The notes: a model not told the origin generated them from the sequence alone. Shown: positions 17,777-26,889, numbered from the stretch's first letter. The stretch: 64,000 bases of DNA from Pollutimonas sp963712655 (GCA_963712655.1 CAVQIT010000008.1:496001-560000); one strand, 5' to 3'. Translations and numbers: made by a program.

Positions 17777-19321
17777 ATGCCCTCACGACTTTGCCTGGCC
17801 TTGCCCGTCGCGGCCGTCCTCTTGGCTTCTTGCAGCGATAGCGATTCGCTGTCGTCCGCCAACACGATTCCCCCCCAGCGCGTCACGCATGCCGTCGAAC
17901 AGCTCGATAGCATCGCCGCCGATGTGCTCAATCGTTCCGGCATCCCGGGCCTGGCCGTCGCCGTCGTGCATCAGGGCAAAATCGTGTATGCCAAGGGCTT
18001 TGGCGTACGTCAGCTTGGCGATCCCGCCCCCATCGATGCCAACACCGTGTTTCAATTGGCCTCCGTCTCCAAACCGGTCGGCGCAACGGTGGTCGCGGCG
18101 CAGGTCGGCAAAGGCGTCATTTCATGGGACACGCCGGTGGTGCAGCAACTGCCGTGGTTTTCTCTACATGATCCTGTCTCCACGGCCAAGGTCACGGTAG
18201 GCGATCTTTATGCGCACCGATCCGGCTTGCCGGATCATGCGGGCGACGAGCTCGAAGCATTGGGCTACGACCGCAGGCAAGTACTGGAACGTCTGCACCT
18301 GCTGCCGATGGCACCTCTGCGCACCAAGTACGCCTACAGCAACTTTGGCCTCACAGCCGGGGCGCAAGCCGTTGCCGTGGCCTCTGACGCCGACTGGGAA
18401 AACCTGAGCGAGCAAGTGCTCTATCGCCCGCTCGGCATGAACGCCACCAGCTCCCGCTACGCGGACTTCATGTCGCGCGCCAACCGCGCCCATCCGCACA
18501 TCCGCTTGAATGGAGCTTTCCAGCCAGGCCCTGAGCGCCAGCCGGATGCCCAGTCGCCTGCCGGCGGCGTAAGCTCCAGCGTGCTGGATATGGCAAGCTG
18601 GATGACGCTGATTCTGCACCAGGGCAAATACGACGGACAGCAAATCGTCCCGCGCGAGGCGCTGCTGCCGGCGCTGCAGCCCCAGTTCCAGTCGGCGCCG
18701 CCCACGCAAGACTCCCCCGCCGGCTACTATGGCTACGGATTCAATGTCTCGACGACGGCATCGGGCTATACCCGGCTCGGCCATTCCGGGGCATTTCTGA
18801 TGGGGGCTGGCACGGCCTTTAGCCTGCTTCCGGTGGCTGACACCGGCATCATCGTCCTGACCAATGCGCTGCCGGTCGGCGCGGCAGAGGCGATAAGCGC
18901 GACGTACATGGATCTTGTCGAGTTCGGACATACCACCCGCGACTGGCTGGCGTTCTTTGAACCCAAGTTTGCAGCGATGACCGCTCCGACGGGCACGCTT
19001 GCCGGCCAGCCTTTTCCCGAAAACCCCACACCGGCGCTGCCGCCGCATGCCTATGTGGGCGCTTACGCGAATGCCTATTACGGCGATGCCAAGGTCGAAC
19101 TGCGGGACGGGCAGTTGGTTCTGGTCATGGGCCCCGCCGGGCAAACAGTGCCGCTGCAACACTGGAACGCCAATGTATTCGTGTACGAACCAAGCGGCGA
19201 AATGGCGGTGCCAGGCTCGCGCTCTAGCGTAAGCTTTACCATGGGTCCGGGCGGTATGGCGCAAAGCGCGACAATAGAAATTTTCGACAGTGACGGGCTG
19301 GGCACTCTGGCAAGGCGCTAA
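17777..19321 (+). CDS. Serine beta-lactamase-like (class C/esterase) lipoprotein
   Basis: From ATG 17777 the protein has 514 residues. It begins with a lipoprotein signal (LALPVAAVLLASC) and a Ser/Asp-rich tether. The penicillin-binding-like fold shows the S-x-x-K motif in FQLASVSKPVGA near residue 94, with YAYSNFG as the Y-x-N motif and RLGHSGAFLMG as the region of the third motif. A C-terminal extension of about 100 residues (HAYVGAYANAYYGDAKVELR onward) resembles the DUF3471 domain. Many such proteins are esterases or D-aminopeptidases rather than resistance enzymes, so resistance should not be assumed. Transcribed away from the LuxR regulator. Confidence 0.87.
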   Translation: MPSRLCLALPVAAVLLASCSDSDSLSSANTIPPQRVTHAVEQLDSIAADVLNRSGIPGLAVAVVHQGKIVYAKGFGVRQLGDPAPIDANTVFQLASVSKPVGATVVAAQVGKGVISWDTPVVQQLPWFSLHDPVSTAKVTVGDLYAHRSGLPDHAGDELEALGYDRRQVLERLHLLPMAPLRTKYAYSNFGLTAGAQAVAVASDADWENLSEQVLYRPLGMNATSSRYADFMSRANRAHPHIRLNGAFQPGPERQPDAQSPAGGVSSSVLDMASWMTLILHQGKYDGQQIVPREALLPALQPQFQSAPPTQDSPAGYYGYGFNVSTTASGYTRLGHSGAFLMGAGTAFSLLPVADTGIIVLTNALPVGAAEAISATYMDLVEFGHTTRDWLAFFEPKFAAMTAPTGTLAGQPFPENPTPALPPHAYVGAYANAYYGDAKVELRDGQLVLVMGPAGQTVPLQHWNANVFVYEPSGEMAVPGSRSSVSFTMGPGGMAQSATIEIFDSDGLGTLARR

Positions 19322-19499
19322 GCATGGCGCCTGTGCCAGCGATCGCGGTGTAATGCAGATTACCGGCTCAGCTCAACCCGACCAAGCGTGTGTACGAGCA
19401 GCCGGCTTGTAATAGCGCTCAAGACAAGCCGTTTATCCACGGGCAAGATCACTATTTTCGATGAAGTGCCGCCTGGCCGCGGCATTGGGGAATTGATCT

Positions 19500-19786
19500 T
19501 GACTCGCACTACATTTCAGGCAAGAGCGCTGGGCGCCGTTGCCGCCGGCTTCCTCGTGCTGGCCGTCTCTTTCGCCGCCCGATCCAGCATCGGGCCAGGC
19601 ATGACCCCCTGGTTTCAGGATTTAGGCTGGGCGAAAGGACAAGTTTCCGCCATCGGAGCACTGGCGTTGTGCATCATGGACTACTGGCAGTTCGCGCTCG
19701 GCTATGGGCTATTTGGAGGCTTGGGGTTCGGACTGGTCTATTGCATGGTTACCTATATCAATGATAACCTGACAATTGGATTTTGA
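19500..19786 (+). pseudogene. MFS transporter remnant with internal deletion
   Basis: The frame encodes the first membrane helix of an MFS carrier (LGAVAAGFLVLAVSFAARSS, then GPGMTPWFQDLGWAKGQVS), jumps straight to a later helix (YWQFALGYGLFGGLGFGLVY) and stops after a few residues. An MFS protein has about 400 residues and 12 helices; here the second helix with its DR-type loop and everything after the fourth are missing. The last codons run into the repeat that looks like the operator of the next gene. Read as a deletion product of an anion/oxalate-type MFS gene. Confidence 0.6.
19747..19769. promoter_or_regulatory. Candidate operator upstream of the CGNR regulator (GGTTA-N13-TAACC)
   Basis: GGTTA at 19747-19751 and TAACC at 19765-19769 form an inverted repeat about 70 bases before the CGNR start. 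Read on the minus strand, this stretch resembles the sequence at 20661-20688 before the alpha/beta hydrolase (AATTG, CA, GTTA and GTAACC blocks in the same order). This suggests one regulator for both units. Confidence 0.4.
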
Positions 19787-19837
19787 TAAGTTACCAACCC
19801 GATAGGATTCATTTCCCGGTTGTCACGAGGTACTGAC

Positions 19838-20470
19838 ATGGATCATCACCGCTCGCCCGCGATATTCATTGCTGATGCGATTGCTCTTGATTTCCTCAAT
19901 TCAATCGCTACGCCCGCGGATGTACAGATTGATTGGATTGACAGCGGCACAGGCTTTTTGGCGTGGGTCGAACAGGCCGGCCTCGCGCCTGCGAAAATGC
20001 TCGAAACGCTAAGGGTACAGGCCATGCCAGGCGAATTGGATAGCGTGGCGGCCCAGGCCCGGAGCTTGCGGGAATGGTTCAGGGAATTTGTGCGAAGCCA
20101 TAAAGGACGCCCGCTCAGGGTCGAGGATATGCAACAGTTGGCGCCGTTGAACCGATTGCTGGAACGCGACGAAGGGTTTGGGCAGATCGTGGCGCATGAT
20201 TCTGGTGCAGGCCGGTCGCTCCAGTGGCGCATGACGCGCCGCTGGCGCTCCCCGGAATCTTTGCTGCTGCCTATCGGCGAGGCATTGGCTAAATTCGTGT
20301 GTGAAGAAGACTTCTCGAATGTGAAGGCTTGCGACGGCCCCCACTGCACCTTGATATTCGCAGACCATACGCGCGGCCATCGACGCAGGTGGTGCAGCGC
20401 GGCTGTTTGCGGCAATCGCGCAAAAGTCGCCGCCCACCGTCAGCGCCTCAAGCAGGCTGGAATGCGCTAG
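19838..20470 (+). CDS. CGNR zinc-finger / ABATE-domain regulator
   Basis: The 210-residue protein has an N-terminal ABATE domain (AIALDFLNSIATPAD; LREWFREFVRSH) and a C-terminal CGNR treble-clef zinc finger: CDGPHC near residue 165, then RRWCSAAVCGNRAKVAAHRQ. Family members are predicted DNA-binding stress or antibiotic-responsive regulators. ATG 19838 is chosen because GAGGT sits about 8 bases upstream and the family start 'HHxxPxxF' follows. It precedes the alpha/beta hydrolase and SDR genes, with similar repeats before both units, so autoregulation plus control of that pair is a fair inference. Confidence 0.88.
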   Translation: MDHHRSPAIFIADAIALDFLNSIATPADVQIDWIDSGTGFLAWVEQAGLAPAKMLETLRVQAMPGELDSVAAQARSLREWFREFVRSHKGRPLRVEDMQQLAPLNRLLERDEGFGQIVAHDSGAGRSLQWRMTRRWRSPESLLLPIGEALAKFVCEEDFSNVKACDGPHCTLIFADHTRGHRRRWCSAAVCGNRAKVAAHRQRLKQAGMR

Positions 20471-20660
20471 CGTTCCCGTACCCGGCTATGTATGGCTCCA
20501 ACACGGTCGATATAGCCGGGGCGAGCCGATCCCGTTAGGGAAGCGCACGCCGGGCGCCCCGGTGATGGCTGTCGCCGGCAAACGGTGTCGGAATTTACCC
20601 ATTGAAGCCTTCTTCTCAATGCTGGGCTGATCTCAACATCCGTAACCTTGCTAATTGGAA

Positions 20661-20689
20661 TTGACAAGTTACTCTTATGAAAGTAACCT
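20661..20689 (+). promoter_or_regulatory. Promoter with embedded inverted repeat before the hydrolase-SDR operon
   Basis: TTGACA at 20661-20666 is a good -35 box; 17 bases later lies TAACCT, a weak -10. Between and over them GTTACT (20668-20673) and AGTAAC (20682-20687) form a perfect inverted repeat with 8-base spacing, well placed to block RNA polymerase. The coding start is about 100 bases downstream at 20792. Confidence 0.45.
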
Positions 20690-20791
20690 ATATATTCATA
20701 TTAGTCTGGTTACCTTCGCTTTAGAGAAAATTATGTCTCGGCGGCGGTAATCATCACAGTGAGACAGGCTACTGTCGTCAAAGGGGAACTC

Positions 20792-21652
20792 ATGAATGCC
20801 ATTACGTACCAAACCGCCGACGTGGACGGTTTCAACATCTTCTATCGTGCAGCGGGCGTTGCCAACGCGCCGAAACTTTTGCTGTTGCACGGCTTCCCGA
20901 GCGCGGGCCACATGTTCCGCGACTTGATCCCGCTACTGGCTGATCGCTTCCACATCATCGCGCCCGACCTGCCTGGCTTTGGTCAATCGGACATGCCCTC
21001 GCGCGACACCTTCAACTACACGTTCGACAATCTCGCGAACGTTATCGAGCGCTTCACCGAGGTCGTGGGCTTCGACCGGTATGCGGTGTACGTGTTCGAC
21101 TATGGCGCACCGACCGGCTTCCGGCTGGCGATTCGCCACCCGGAGCGCATCAGCGCCATCATTTCGCAGAACGGCAATGCCTATGAAGAGGGTCTTAGCG
21201 ATGGCTGGAACCCCATTCGGGCCTATTGGCAGGACGCTTCGCAGGCGAACCGCGATGCACTGCGCGCATTGCTCGCGCCCGAGACAACGAACTGGCAGTA
21301 CACCCATGGCGTGAGCGACAGCACCGCCGTCTCGCCGGATGGCCAAGCGCTCGACAACTTCTATCTGGCGCGTCCCGGCGCCGCCGATGTGCAACTCGAC
21401 TTGTTCGGCGATTACAAGAGCAATGTGGCGCTCTACCCGGCCTTCCAGGAGTACTTCCGCGCCCACCAGCCACCCTTCCTGGCCGTGTGGGGCAAGAACG
21501 ATCCGTTCTTCCTCCCGCCAGGCGCGCAGGCGTTCAAGCGCGATCTTCCGCGGGCGGACGTGCGTTTCTTCGACACCGGGCACTTTGCCTTGGAGACACA
21601 CGCCAAAGAGATTGCCGGCGTGATCGGTGACTTCCTGGTTAACCAGGCTTGA
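20792..21652 (+). CDS. Alpha/beta hydrolase with Asp nucleophile (epoxide hydrolase / dehalogenase type)
   Basis: The 286-residue protein shows LLLHGFPSAGHMFRDLIPLL (oxyanion-hole HGFP), IIAPDLPGFGQSD, and a nucleophile elbow VYVFDYGAPTGFRLA in which Asp takes the nucleophile place, as in haloalkane dehalogenases and epoxide hydrolases. The acid is probably the Asp in GKNDPFF and the catalytic His that in DTGHFALETH. Cytoplasmic; no signal peptide. AAAGGGG lies 6-8 bases before ATG 20792. The SDR starts 35 bases after its stop, so they form an operon. The substrate is unknown. Confidence 0.87.
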   Translation: MNAITYQTADVDGFNIFYRAAGVANAPKLLLLHGFPSAGHMFRDLIPLLADRFHIIAPDLPGFGQSDMPSRDTFNYTFDNLANVIERFTEVVGFDRYAVYVFDYGAPTGFRLAIRHPERISAIISQNGNAYEEGLSDGWNPIRAYWQDASQANRDALRALLAPETTNWQYTHGVSDSTAVSPDGQALDNFYLARPGAADVQLDLFGDYKSNVALYPAFQEYFRAHQPPFLAVWGKNDPFFLPPGAQAFKRDLPRADVRFFDTGHFALETHAKEIAGVIGDFLVNQA

Positions 21653-21687
21653 CCCGTCAGCCGCCAAACCGCACAGGAGAAAAAACA

Positions 21688-22458
21688 ATGTCGAAATCTG
21701 TCGCTATCGTCACAGGCGCAAGTTCGGGTATTGGAAAAGCCACCGCGCTACGGCTGGCGCGCGACTTCGGAGCTGTCGTGCTTGCCGCAAGCAACGGCGA
21801 AAAGCTGGCTGAGGTGGGCAAGTTGGTGAAAGCGGCCGGCGCCGAGCCACTCATCATCGAGCTCGACCTGATGCAAGCCACGGCGGCCGAAAAGGTCGTG
21901 AAGGCCACCATGGACCGTTTTGGCCGTATCGACGCTTTGGTGAACATCGCCGGTGCCGTCCCCGGGCTGGACGTGTTCCAGATGACTGACGAGCAGTGGA
22001 ACGCAGGCATGGAACTCAAATTCCATGGCGCGCGCCGGCTCACCATCCATGCGTGGGACGCGCTTAAAGCCTCCAAAGGCGCGGTTGTCTTCATTTCCGG
22101 CAATTCGGCCGTGATCCCGAAGGCAGGCGCGGCCGCGGTGGGCGCAATCAATGCCGCGATCGAAGCCTTGGCCAAGGCGTTCGCGGATCAAGGGATCGAA
22201 GATGGCGTTCAGGTCAACAGCGTTTCGCCTGGAGCCACCATGACGGCGCGCCGCCAAGCGATGCTTGAGAAAGCCGCTGCGTCAAAGAACGTCCGCGTCG
22301 ATGAGGCCAAGGCAGGGTTCCTCAAGCAGGCGGGCATCGCCCGCTTCGGCGAAGCCCAGGAAATTGCCGACGTGATGGCCTTCGTCGTTTCGCCAGCGGC
22401 CCGCTGGATGACCGGGACGGTGTTGCGGGTGGATGGCGGCGAGGTCAAATCCATCTAA
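21688..22458 (+). CDS. Short-chain dehydrogenase/reductase-like protein lacking the YxxxK motif
   Basis: The 256-residue protein has the cofactor motif VTGASSGIGKATAL at about 8-21 and the NxxG-type NIAGAVPG strand, and closes with RWMTGTVLRVDGGE. Where SDRs carry catalytic Tyr-x-x-x-Lys the sequence reads AAAVGAINAAIEALAKAF, so both Tyr and Lys appear replaced (Val and Asn by position); the preceding Ser region FISGNSAVIP is kept. It may therefore bind nucleotide without normal oxidoreductase chemistry, or use other residues. AGGAG precedes ATG 21688. Second gene of the hydrolase-SDR unit. Confidence 0.85.
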   Translation: MSKSVAIVTGASSGIGKATALRLARDFGAVVLAASNGEKLAEVGKLVKAAGAEPLIIELDLMQATAAEKVVKATMDRFGRIDALVNIAGAVPGLDVFQMTDEQWNAGMELKFHGARRLTIHAWDALKASKGAVVFISGNSAVIPKAGAAAVGAINAAIEALAKAFADQGIEDGVQVNSVSPGATMTARRQAMLEKAAASKNVRVDEAKAGFLKQAGIARFGEAQEIADVMAFVVSPAARWMTGTVLRVDGGEVKSI

Positions 22459-22483
22459 CCATTAGGCCTGACGATTTTTTTGG

Positions 22484-22517
22484 CTTTGAACCGCCGGCTC
22501 GATCCGCGGTTCGAAAG
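22484..22517. other. Hairpin between convergent SDR and autotransporter genes
   Basis: CTTTGAACCGC (22484-22494) pairs with GCGGTTCGAAAG (22506-22517) with one bulged base and an 11-base loop, in the gap between converging genes. There is no T-tract after it on either strand, so intrinsic termination is not certain. Confidence 0.35.
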
Positions 22518-22605
22518 CAGTCGCCAAATGTCAATTGACGCCGGTAATTCAGGGCGACCCGGGCGCTGCGCGAGCCGAGCCGAACCGATCCACCGCGCGG
22601 CCGCC

Positions 22606-25600
22606 TTAGAACCTTACCCGCAAGCCCACGGTGCCCATATAACTGTAGCTGTCGCCGAAGTCCTCCAAATTCGTCTTCGTCGCCACTTCGCCATAAACGG
22701 CATAGGCCTCCTTGGCCCAGCTATAGGCCACGCCGGCCCCGATGCCCGCGGCCAAACGACGGTCCGCATTCCTGATCCTGGTGCCGGAAACCTTTACGTC
22801 CGTACCATCCAGGAATTCGTAATACAGATTCGCGATGCCGTACAAGCTTGTCCGGTTGATGACCGTGCCCGCGCTATCGCGCACCGCGTTCTGATAGTCC
22901 GCCGCCACGCCCAATCGCCCGCTCATGCTGTCGCCCTTGCCCATGGACACGCGCGCGCCGTACGGATCGGTAAAGCTGTCGAAATCCACCGACGAGTACA
23001 TCAACTGCGCCTGCGGCGTCACGCTCCAGCCATCGCTCACGCCGATTCGCTTACCAGTCTCCACGCTCAGGGCATAACCGAAGCCGTCGTTGTCCTTGGA
23101 CAAATTCTGGCCCAGCGTGCGCGAGGACAGCTTACCGCTGAACCAGTTCGCCTGCGCCTGACCATCTACATAAACGCCGTTTTCGCCATACCAGGTCAGC
23201 GTGCCGCCCAGACCGTAGGCGTCGGCGTTGATGCGCCCCGTGCCATAGAACGAGTCGATGTCCGAGGACGCATTGCCATACTGCGCGTTCAAGCCACCGA
23301 CCAGACGACCGCTCTTGTTTTCCAGGAACGCCCGATCGATACCAACCTGCAGCTTGTACTGATCGGTATCGGTGGTAGTCCCCGCCGTCGAGTCGCTGGG
23401 CTTCATCCGGCTGTGCAGGCCTTCCACACGCGCCCAGGCGCCGTGGTCCGCATCGGCGGCATACTGGCCGGCCTCCAAGGCGGGCGATGCGCTCGTGTCC
23501 GCCCCCCAATACCGATCGCCCACACGCTGGCGCAAGGTCGACAGGCTGTTCAGGCCCAGCAGGATGGCGGGATACGCCTCGTAGACCGGTACGCCCGGCT
23601 GGTAGAGCGGACCGGAGCGCATCGGCGCACCGCCGCCGGCCGGGCTTTCGGATAGGGACGAACGCAGATACCAGTCGCCGTCGGTGGGCGTGCTTACGCC
23701 GTTTTTTTGTAGCGTATAGCCGTAGGCTCCGGCGATGACCGCCGGCTGTCCTTGTATCGAATAGTCACCCAACAAACCGAAGCTGCCGTCCGACAGGCCG
23801 CCCACGTCGACCAGCTTGATGCCCTCGACCGTCCGCGCCCCTGTCCCGCCTTGATTGATCACCCGCACCGTAGTCGTACCCGATGTCGCACCGGTCACCA
23901 TCAGGCGGTCCGTCGGCGAGGTGTCGCCCCCCAGCGCCGTCTCCATTTCCAGCGTACCGCCGTTGCCAACGTAGTTGCCGGCCACGGTCAGAGTGCCGAT
24001 CGAATTGCCCGGTGCGATGACGCCGCTGTTGCTGGTGTCGCACACCGTGCCGTTGCCTTGCAGCCGCCCGCCCGCGCCCACGTTGGTGCTGCCGCACAGG
24101 TTGCCGTTGACGGCCAGCGTGCCGGCCTGGATGGACGTCGTGCCGATAAAGCCCGAGTTGTTGCCGGAAAGGATGGTCTGGCCAGAGCCTATCTGGCGGA
24201 TGGCGCCCATGCCCGAGATGATGCCGTCAACGCTCACACGGTCGGCACGGTTGAAGGCCAAGGTGCCTTGGTTGACGACGTTGCCCCGGATCGATCCCGA
24301 GGTACCTCCATTGCCCAATTGCAGCGTGCCGGCATTGACAGTGGTGCCGCCTGTATACGTCAGGTCGCCGGTCAACACCGAGGTGCCGGTTCCGTTCTGC
24401 CCCAGCGAACCGGAGCCTGAAATCGCGCCCGGTACATTGAAAGTATCGGAATGGTTCAAGACCAGCAATCCATTGTTGATCACATCGCCGGCGATCGCGC
24501 CTGATGTGCCGCCGACGCCCAGTTGCAGGGTACCCGCCGAAATCGTCGTGGCGCCGGTATAGGTGTTGTTCGCCGTGAGCGTCAGGGTGCCGTCGCCGGT
24601 CTTGGCCAGGCCGCCCGAGCCGCTGATCCGCCCTTGCTGTGTCAGGGTGGTACCCGCCTGCGTTTCGATCGTGCCGCCGGGCGCCTCGAGCGTGGTGGCG
24701 CGGTTCATGACGATGCCGGCCGTGGTTTGCAGCGTGCCGCCGTTGAAGGCCAGTGTGCCGGAAGGATTCCCAAGATTGCCGTCGGAAGAGATGGAAAGCG
24801 TCCCGCCCGACAGGGCCCAGGGCGTTGCGGCCATGGTCGTGCCGGCCAGTGTCCAGGTGCTGGTGCCGACCTTCTCGTAGAGTCCGAAGCCGTCATATTT
24901 GGCGCTTGGTCCAAGCTCGGACAGGTCGAAATTGCTGTCCGTCGCTCCGCCCAGCTTAAACGTGTCGGCGGTACTGAACGCCCGCACATTGCCGGTGATG
25001 CTCGAGGTCGACCAGATTTCAAGCGAGTTGACGCCGCCGGTGAAATGAATGGCATCGGCGCGTGTGCCGGAAGTCGTCACGCCGCCGGTGATCGCGCCTG
25101 CATTGACGACGGAAACATTGGCGCCCTTTATCCCGGCGCCGCCCACCGATTGGACGACGCCTTGATTAGCGATTTGCGTGCCGTTGGGACCGGCCGTGCC
25201 GCCGGTGATCGAGGCGCCCGAGCGATTGATGACGTGTCCGCCTGCGGTCAGCAGCACACCTTCGCCGCCGTTGCCGCCGGCGCCAGCGAGTTGAAGGAGG
25301 CCGGTGTTCGAACCGCCATTTCCACCTCCCAGGGCGCCGCCATTGTCTATGGTCCCGGCCGCACCGGTCAGTATGACCGCCGCGGCCCCGCCTCCGGAGC
25401 CGGCCAAACCGTTGCCGCGGCCGCCCGCTCCTCCAGTGATGGCGCCGCCCGCCGCGACGGTGACATTGGTCGACGAGAACACGCCGGCTCCTCCTCCGCC
25501 GCCGCCGCTGGACGAGCCGCCTACGCCTCCCGCGCCACCATTGACCCGGCCGGTGTTTTCGATCGTAAGGTCGACGGTGGTGCTGACTCCGATACCGCCA

Positions 25601-26106
25601 CCGCCGCCGCCTGAACCGCCGACACCGATATTCGGACTCCCCATTAGACCGGTCCCGCCAGTGATCGCGCCGCTGACCGTGCTCAGGCCGGCGGCGCCCG
25701 CGGCTCCGGCAGCGCCCGGGACATTGGTATTCACGGCGCCGTCAACCCCTTGCCGCCCGCCGGCAGCACCTTGTCCTGTCGTGAGATCAGTGGCGCCGCC
25801 GCCTCCCCCCGCATTGGGGATCCCTGCAGGAGGATTGCCGTTTGCGCCGGCCGCGGTTTCAGCGGTCCCGTCCACGCCTCCGACCGCCCCTGGAGGCCTG
25901 CCGGCCGTCCCACTTGTCGTGATCCCCTGACCGCCGCCGGCCGCCCAGGCTGAGCTGCAGCCCAGCGCCAGCAGGCATGCGGCCATCAGTGGACCAACAG
26001 GCCATCGGGGCTGCGGCCTGTTGCTCGCCGAAACGGCGGCACTGCTTTCTCCTACCTGTCCGCGTTCACGTCCCTGCGCTCTTGCCGAGTTGATACCGTA
26101 AGACAA
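22606..26106 (-). CDS. Classical (type Va) autotransporter with Gly-rich and PATR repeats
   Basis: The 1,166-residue protein begins with a long charged N-region of about 37 residues, then a hydrophobic signal core (GPLMAACLLALGCSSAWA) cut near residue 55. Residues about 57-330 are extremely Gly-rich. Residues about 400-680 hold passenger-associated transport repeats (GDGTLTLTANNTYTGATTIS, TYTGGTTVNAGTLQLGNGG and similar), predicted to form beta-helix. The C-terminal 270 residues (from WARVEGLHSRMK) are a 12-strand barrel ending in VGLRVRF with terminal Phe. It should be secreted through the outer membrane; function unknown. The start is probably TTG at 26106, since AAGGAGAAG lies 4-5 bases upstream and no ATG is near. 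It converges with the SDR gene. Confidence 0.92.
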   Translation of the reverse strand: MSYGINSARAQGRERGQVGESSAAVSASNRPQPRWPVGPLMAACLLALGCSSAWAAGGGQGITTSGTAGRPPGAVGGVDGTAETAAGANGNPPAGIPNAGGGGGATDLTTGQGAAGGRQGVDGAVNTNVPGAAGAAGAAGLSTVSGAITGGTGLMGSPNIGVGGSGGGGGGIGVSTTVDLTIENTGRVNGGAGGVGGSSSGGGGGGAGVFSSTNVTVAAGGAITGGAGGRGNGLAGSGGGAAAVILTGAAGTIDNGGALGGGNGGSNTGLLQLAGAGGNGGEGVLLTAGGHVINRSGASITGGTAGPNGTQIANQGVVQSVGGAGIKGANVSVVNAGAITGGVTTSGTRADAIHFTGGVNSLEIWSTSSITGNVRAFSTADTFKLGGATDSNFDLSELGPSAKYDGFGLYEKVGTSTWTLAGTTMAATPWALSGGTLSISSDGNLGNPSGTLAFNGGTLQTTAGIVMNRATTLEAPGGTIETQAGTTLTQQGRISGSGGLAKTGDGTLTLTANNTYTGATTISAGTLQLGVGGTSGAIAGDVINNGLLVLNHSDTFNVPGAISGSGSLGQNGTGTSVLTGDLTYTGGTTVNAGTLQLGNGGTSGSIRGNVVNQGTLAFNRADRVSVDGIISGMGAIRQIGSGQTILSGNNSGFIGTTSIQAGTLAVNGNLCGSTNVGAGGRLQGNGTVCDTSNSGVIAPGNSIGTLTVAGNYVGNGGTLEMETALGGDTSPTDRLMVTGATSGTTTVRVINQGGTGARTVEGIKLVDVGGLSDGSFGLLGDYSIQGQPAVIAGAYGYTLQKNGVSTPTDGDWYLRSSLSESPAGGGAPMRSGPLYQPGVPVYEAYPAILLGLNSLSTLRQRVGDRYWGADTSASPALEAGQYAADADHGAWARVEGLHSRMKPSDSTAGTTTDTDQYKLQVGIDRAFLENKSGRLVGGLNAQYGNASSDIDSFYGTGRINADAYGLGGTLTWYGENGVYVDGQAQANWFSGKLSSRTLGQNLSKDNDGFGYALSVETGKRIGVSDGWSVTPQAQLMYSSVDFDSFTDPYGARVSMGKGDSMSGRLGVAADYQNAVRDSAGTVINRTSLYGIANLYYEFLDGTDVKVSGTRIRNADRRLAAGIGAGVAYSWAKEAYAVYGEVATKTNLEDFGDSYSYMGTVGLRVRF

Positions 26107-26889
26107 TTTACTTCTCCTTTTAGCGACTCAACACGGTTGCGTGCTCCAGCCTAACTTCCGTTGCGGGCGCCGCTCACGTCTGGGCGCACGGTATGGCTAA
26201 TCTGCTTTATGGATCGCCGCTTGACATGCCACGATTCGCCGCAAGGCTACCCTGCGAATCGTCGATTTCGACATCGCGGGCTTTTGCGGCACAGGGCGTT
26301 TGGGTGTTCAAGTCTTGGCGTGGGTACTTCACGCCAGGACAGTCAGTAACGAGTTCAAGACCCGTGACTCGGGGATGGATACTGTGCGACCGTCGTCTTT
26401 CACATGCGGTCTTATATATTTCAAGACTTTGAGAAGTTGTCACGCTTCCGCCGGGCGCATGCTTTGTCCTTCCGTGCTCGGGGTGTATTTGTTATTGCAT
26501 GCGCAAATCGTTGACACAATTAGCAATTTTTTGAAAATCCTATTATAGGGCCGCCTCCAAAAAATACTCTCTAAAAAATGCTTGGACCGTATAAACATCA
26601 CAACGCTACGCAAGCCGCGCCTTGCTTAAAGCGCGCTTGCCTTGCGGCCTTACGTAAGTACGCCAAGGAATAGCTCGATCCGAAGATACTGCACCGACCG
26701 GCGCGGACGCCCAGGCTTATGGGGCCGTCGGGCAGCGGCAAAAAACACGATGAGGCTGTATTAACTGTGTTTCCTGCCGCAGTCCTCGGCCGATGAGCGG
26801 GGATGTGTTCGGTTTTTATGAGATGCCCACGCAGCTTCGTGCCAAGAATGACTCATCGATACAAATAGATACAACAAAGAATTTGACGC
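26107..26889. other. Long structured intergenic region upstream of the autotransporter
   Basis: Almost 800 bases without a recognised gene. It contains several inverted repeats: ACGATTCGC/GCGAATCGT at 26231-26262, GTCGATTTCGAC directly after it, and a hairpin of about 11 bp with one mismatch around 26314-26342 (TTGGCGTG and CACGCCA). 26500-26560 is AT-rich and could hold promoters; 26600-26650 has repeated GCAAG/CTTGC blocks. Part of this is presumably the autotransporter's 5' leader and promoter. No transposase remnant could be confirmed. Confidence 0.4.

Noticed and set aside
17777..19321. Calling the serine hydrolase a beta-lactam resistance gene
   Set aside because: The S-x-x-K and Y-x-N motifs also occur in esterases and peptidases; a lipoprotein with a C-terminal DUF3471-like domain does not fit a dedicated AmpC.
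22480..25930. Several plus-strand frames of 200-390 codons
   Set aside because: Opposite the autotransporter; repeats and Pro/Ala runs mirror its Gly-rich codons.
26577..26850. Possible insertion-sequence remnant
   Set aside because: Repeated GCAAG/CTTGC blocks exist, but no transposase similarity, terminal repeats or target duplication could be shown.
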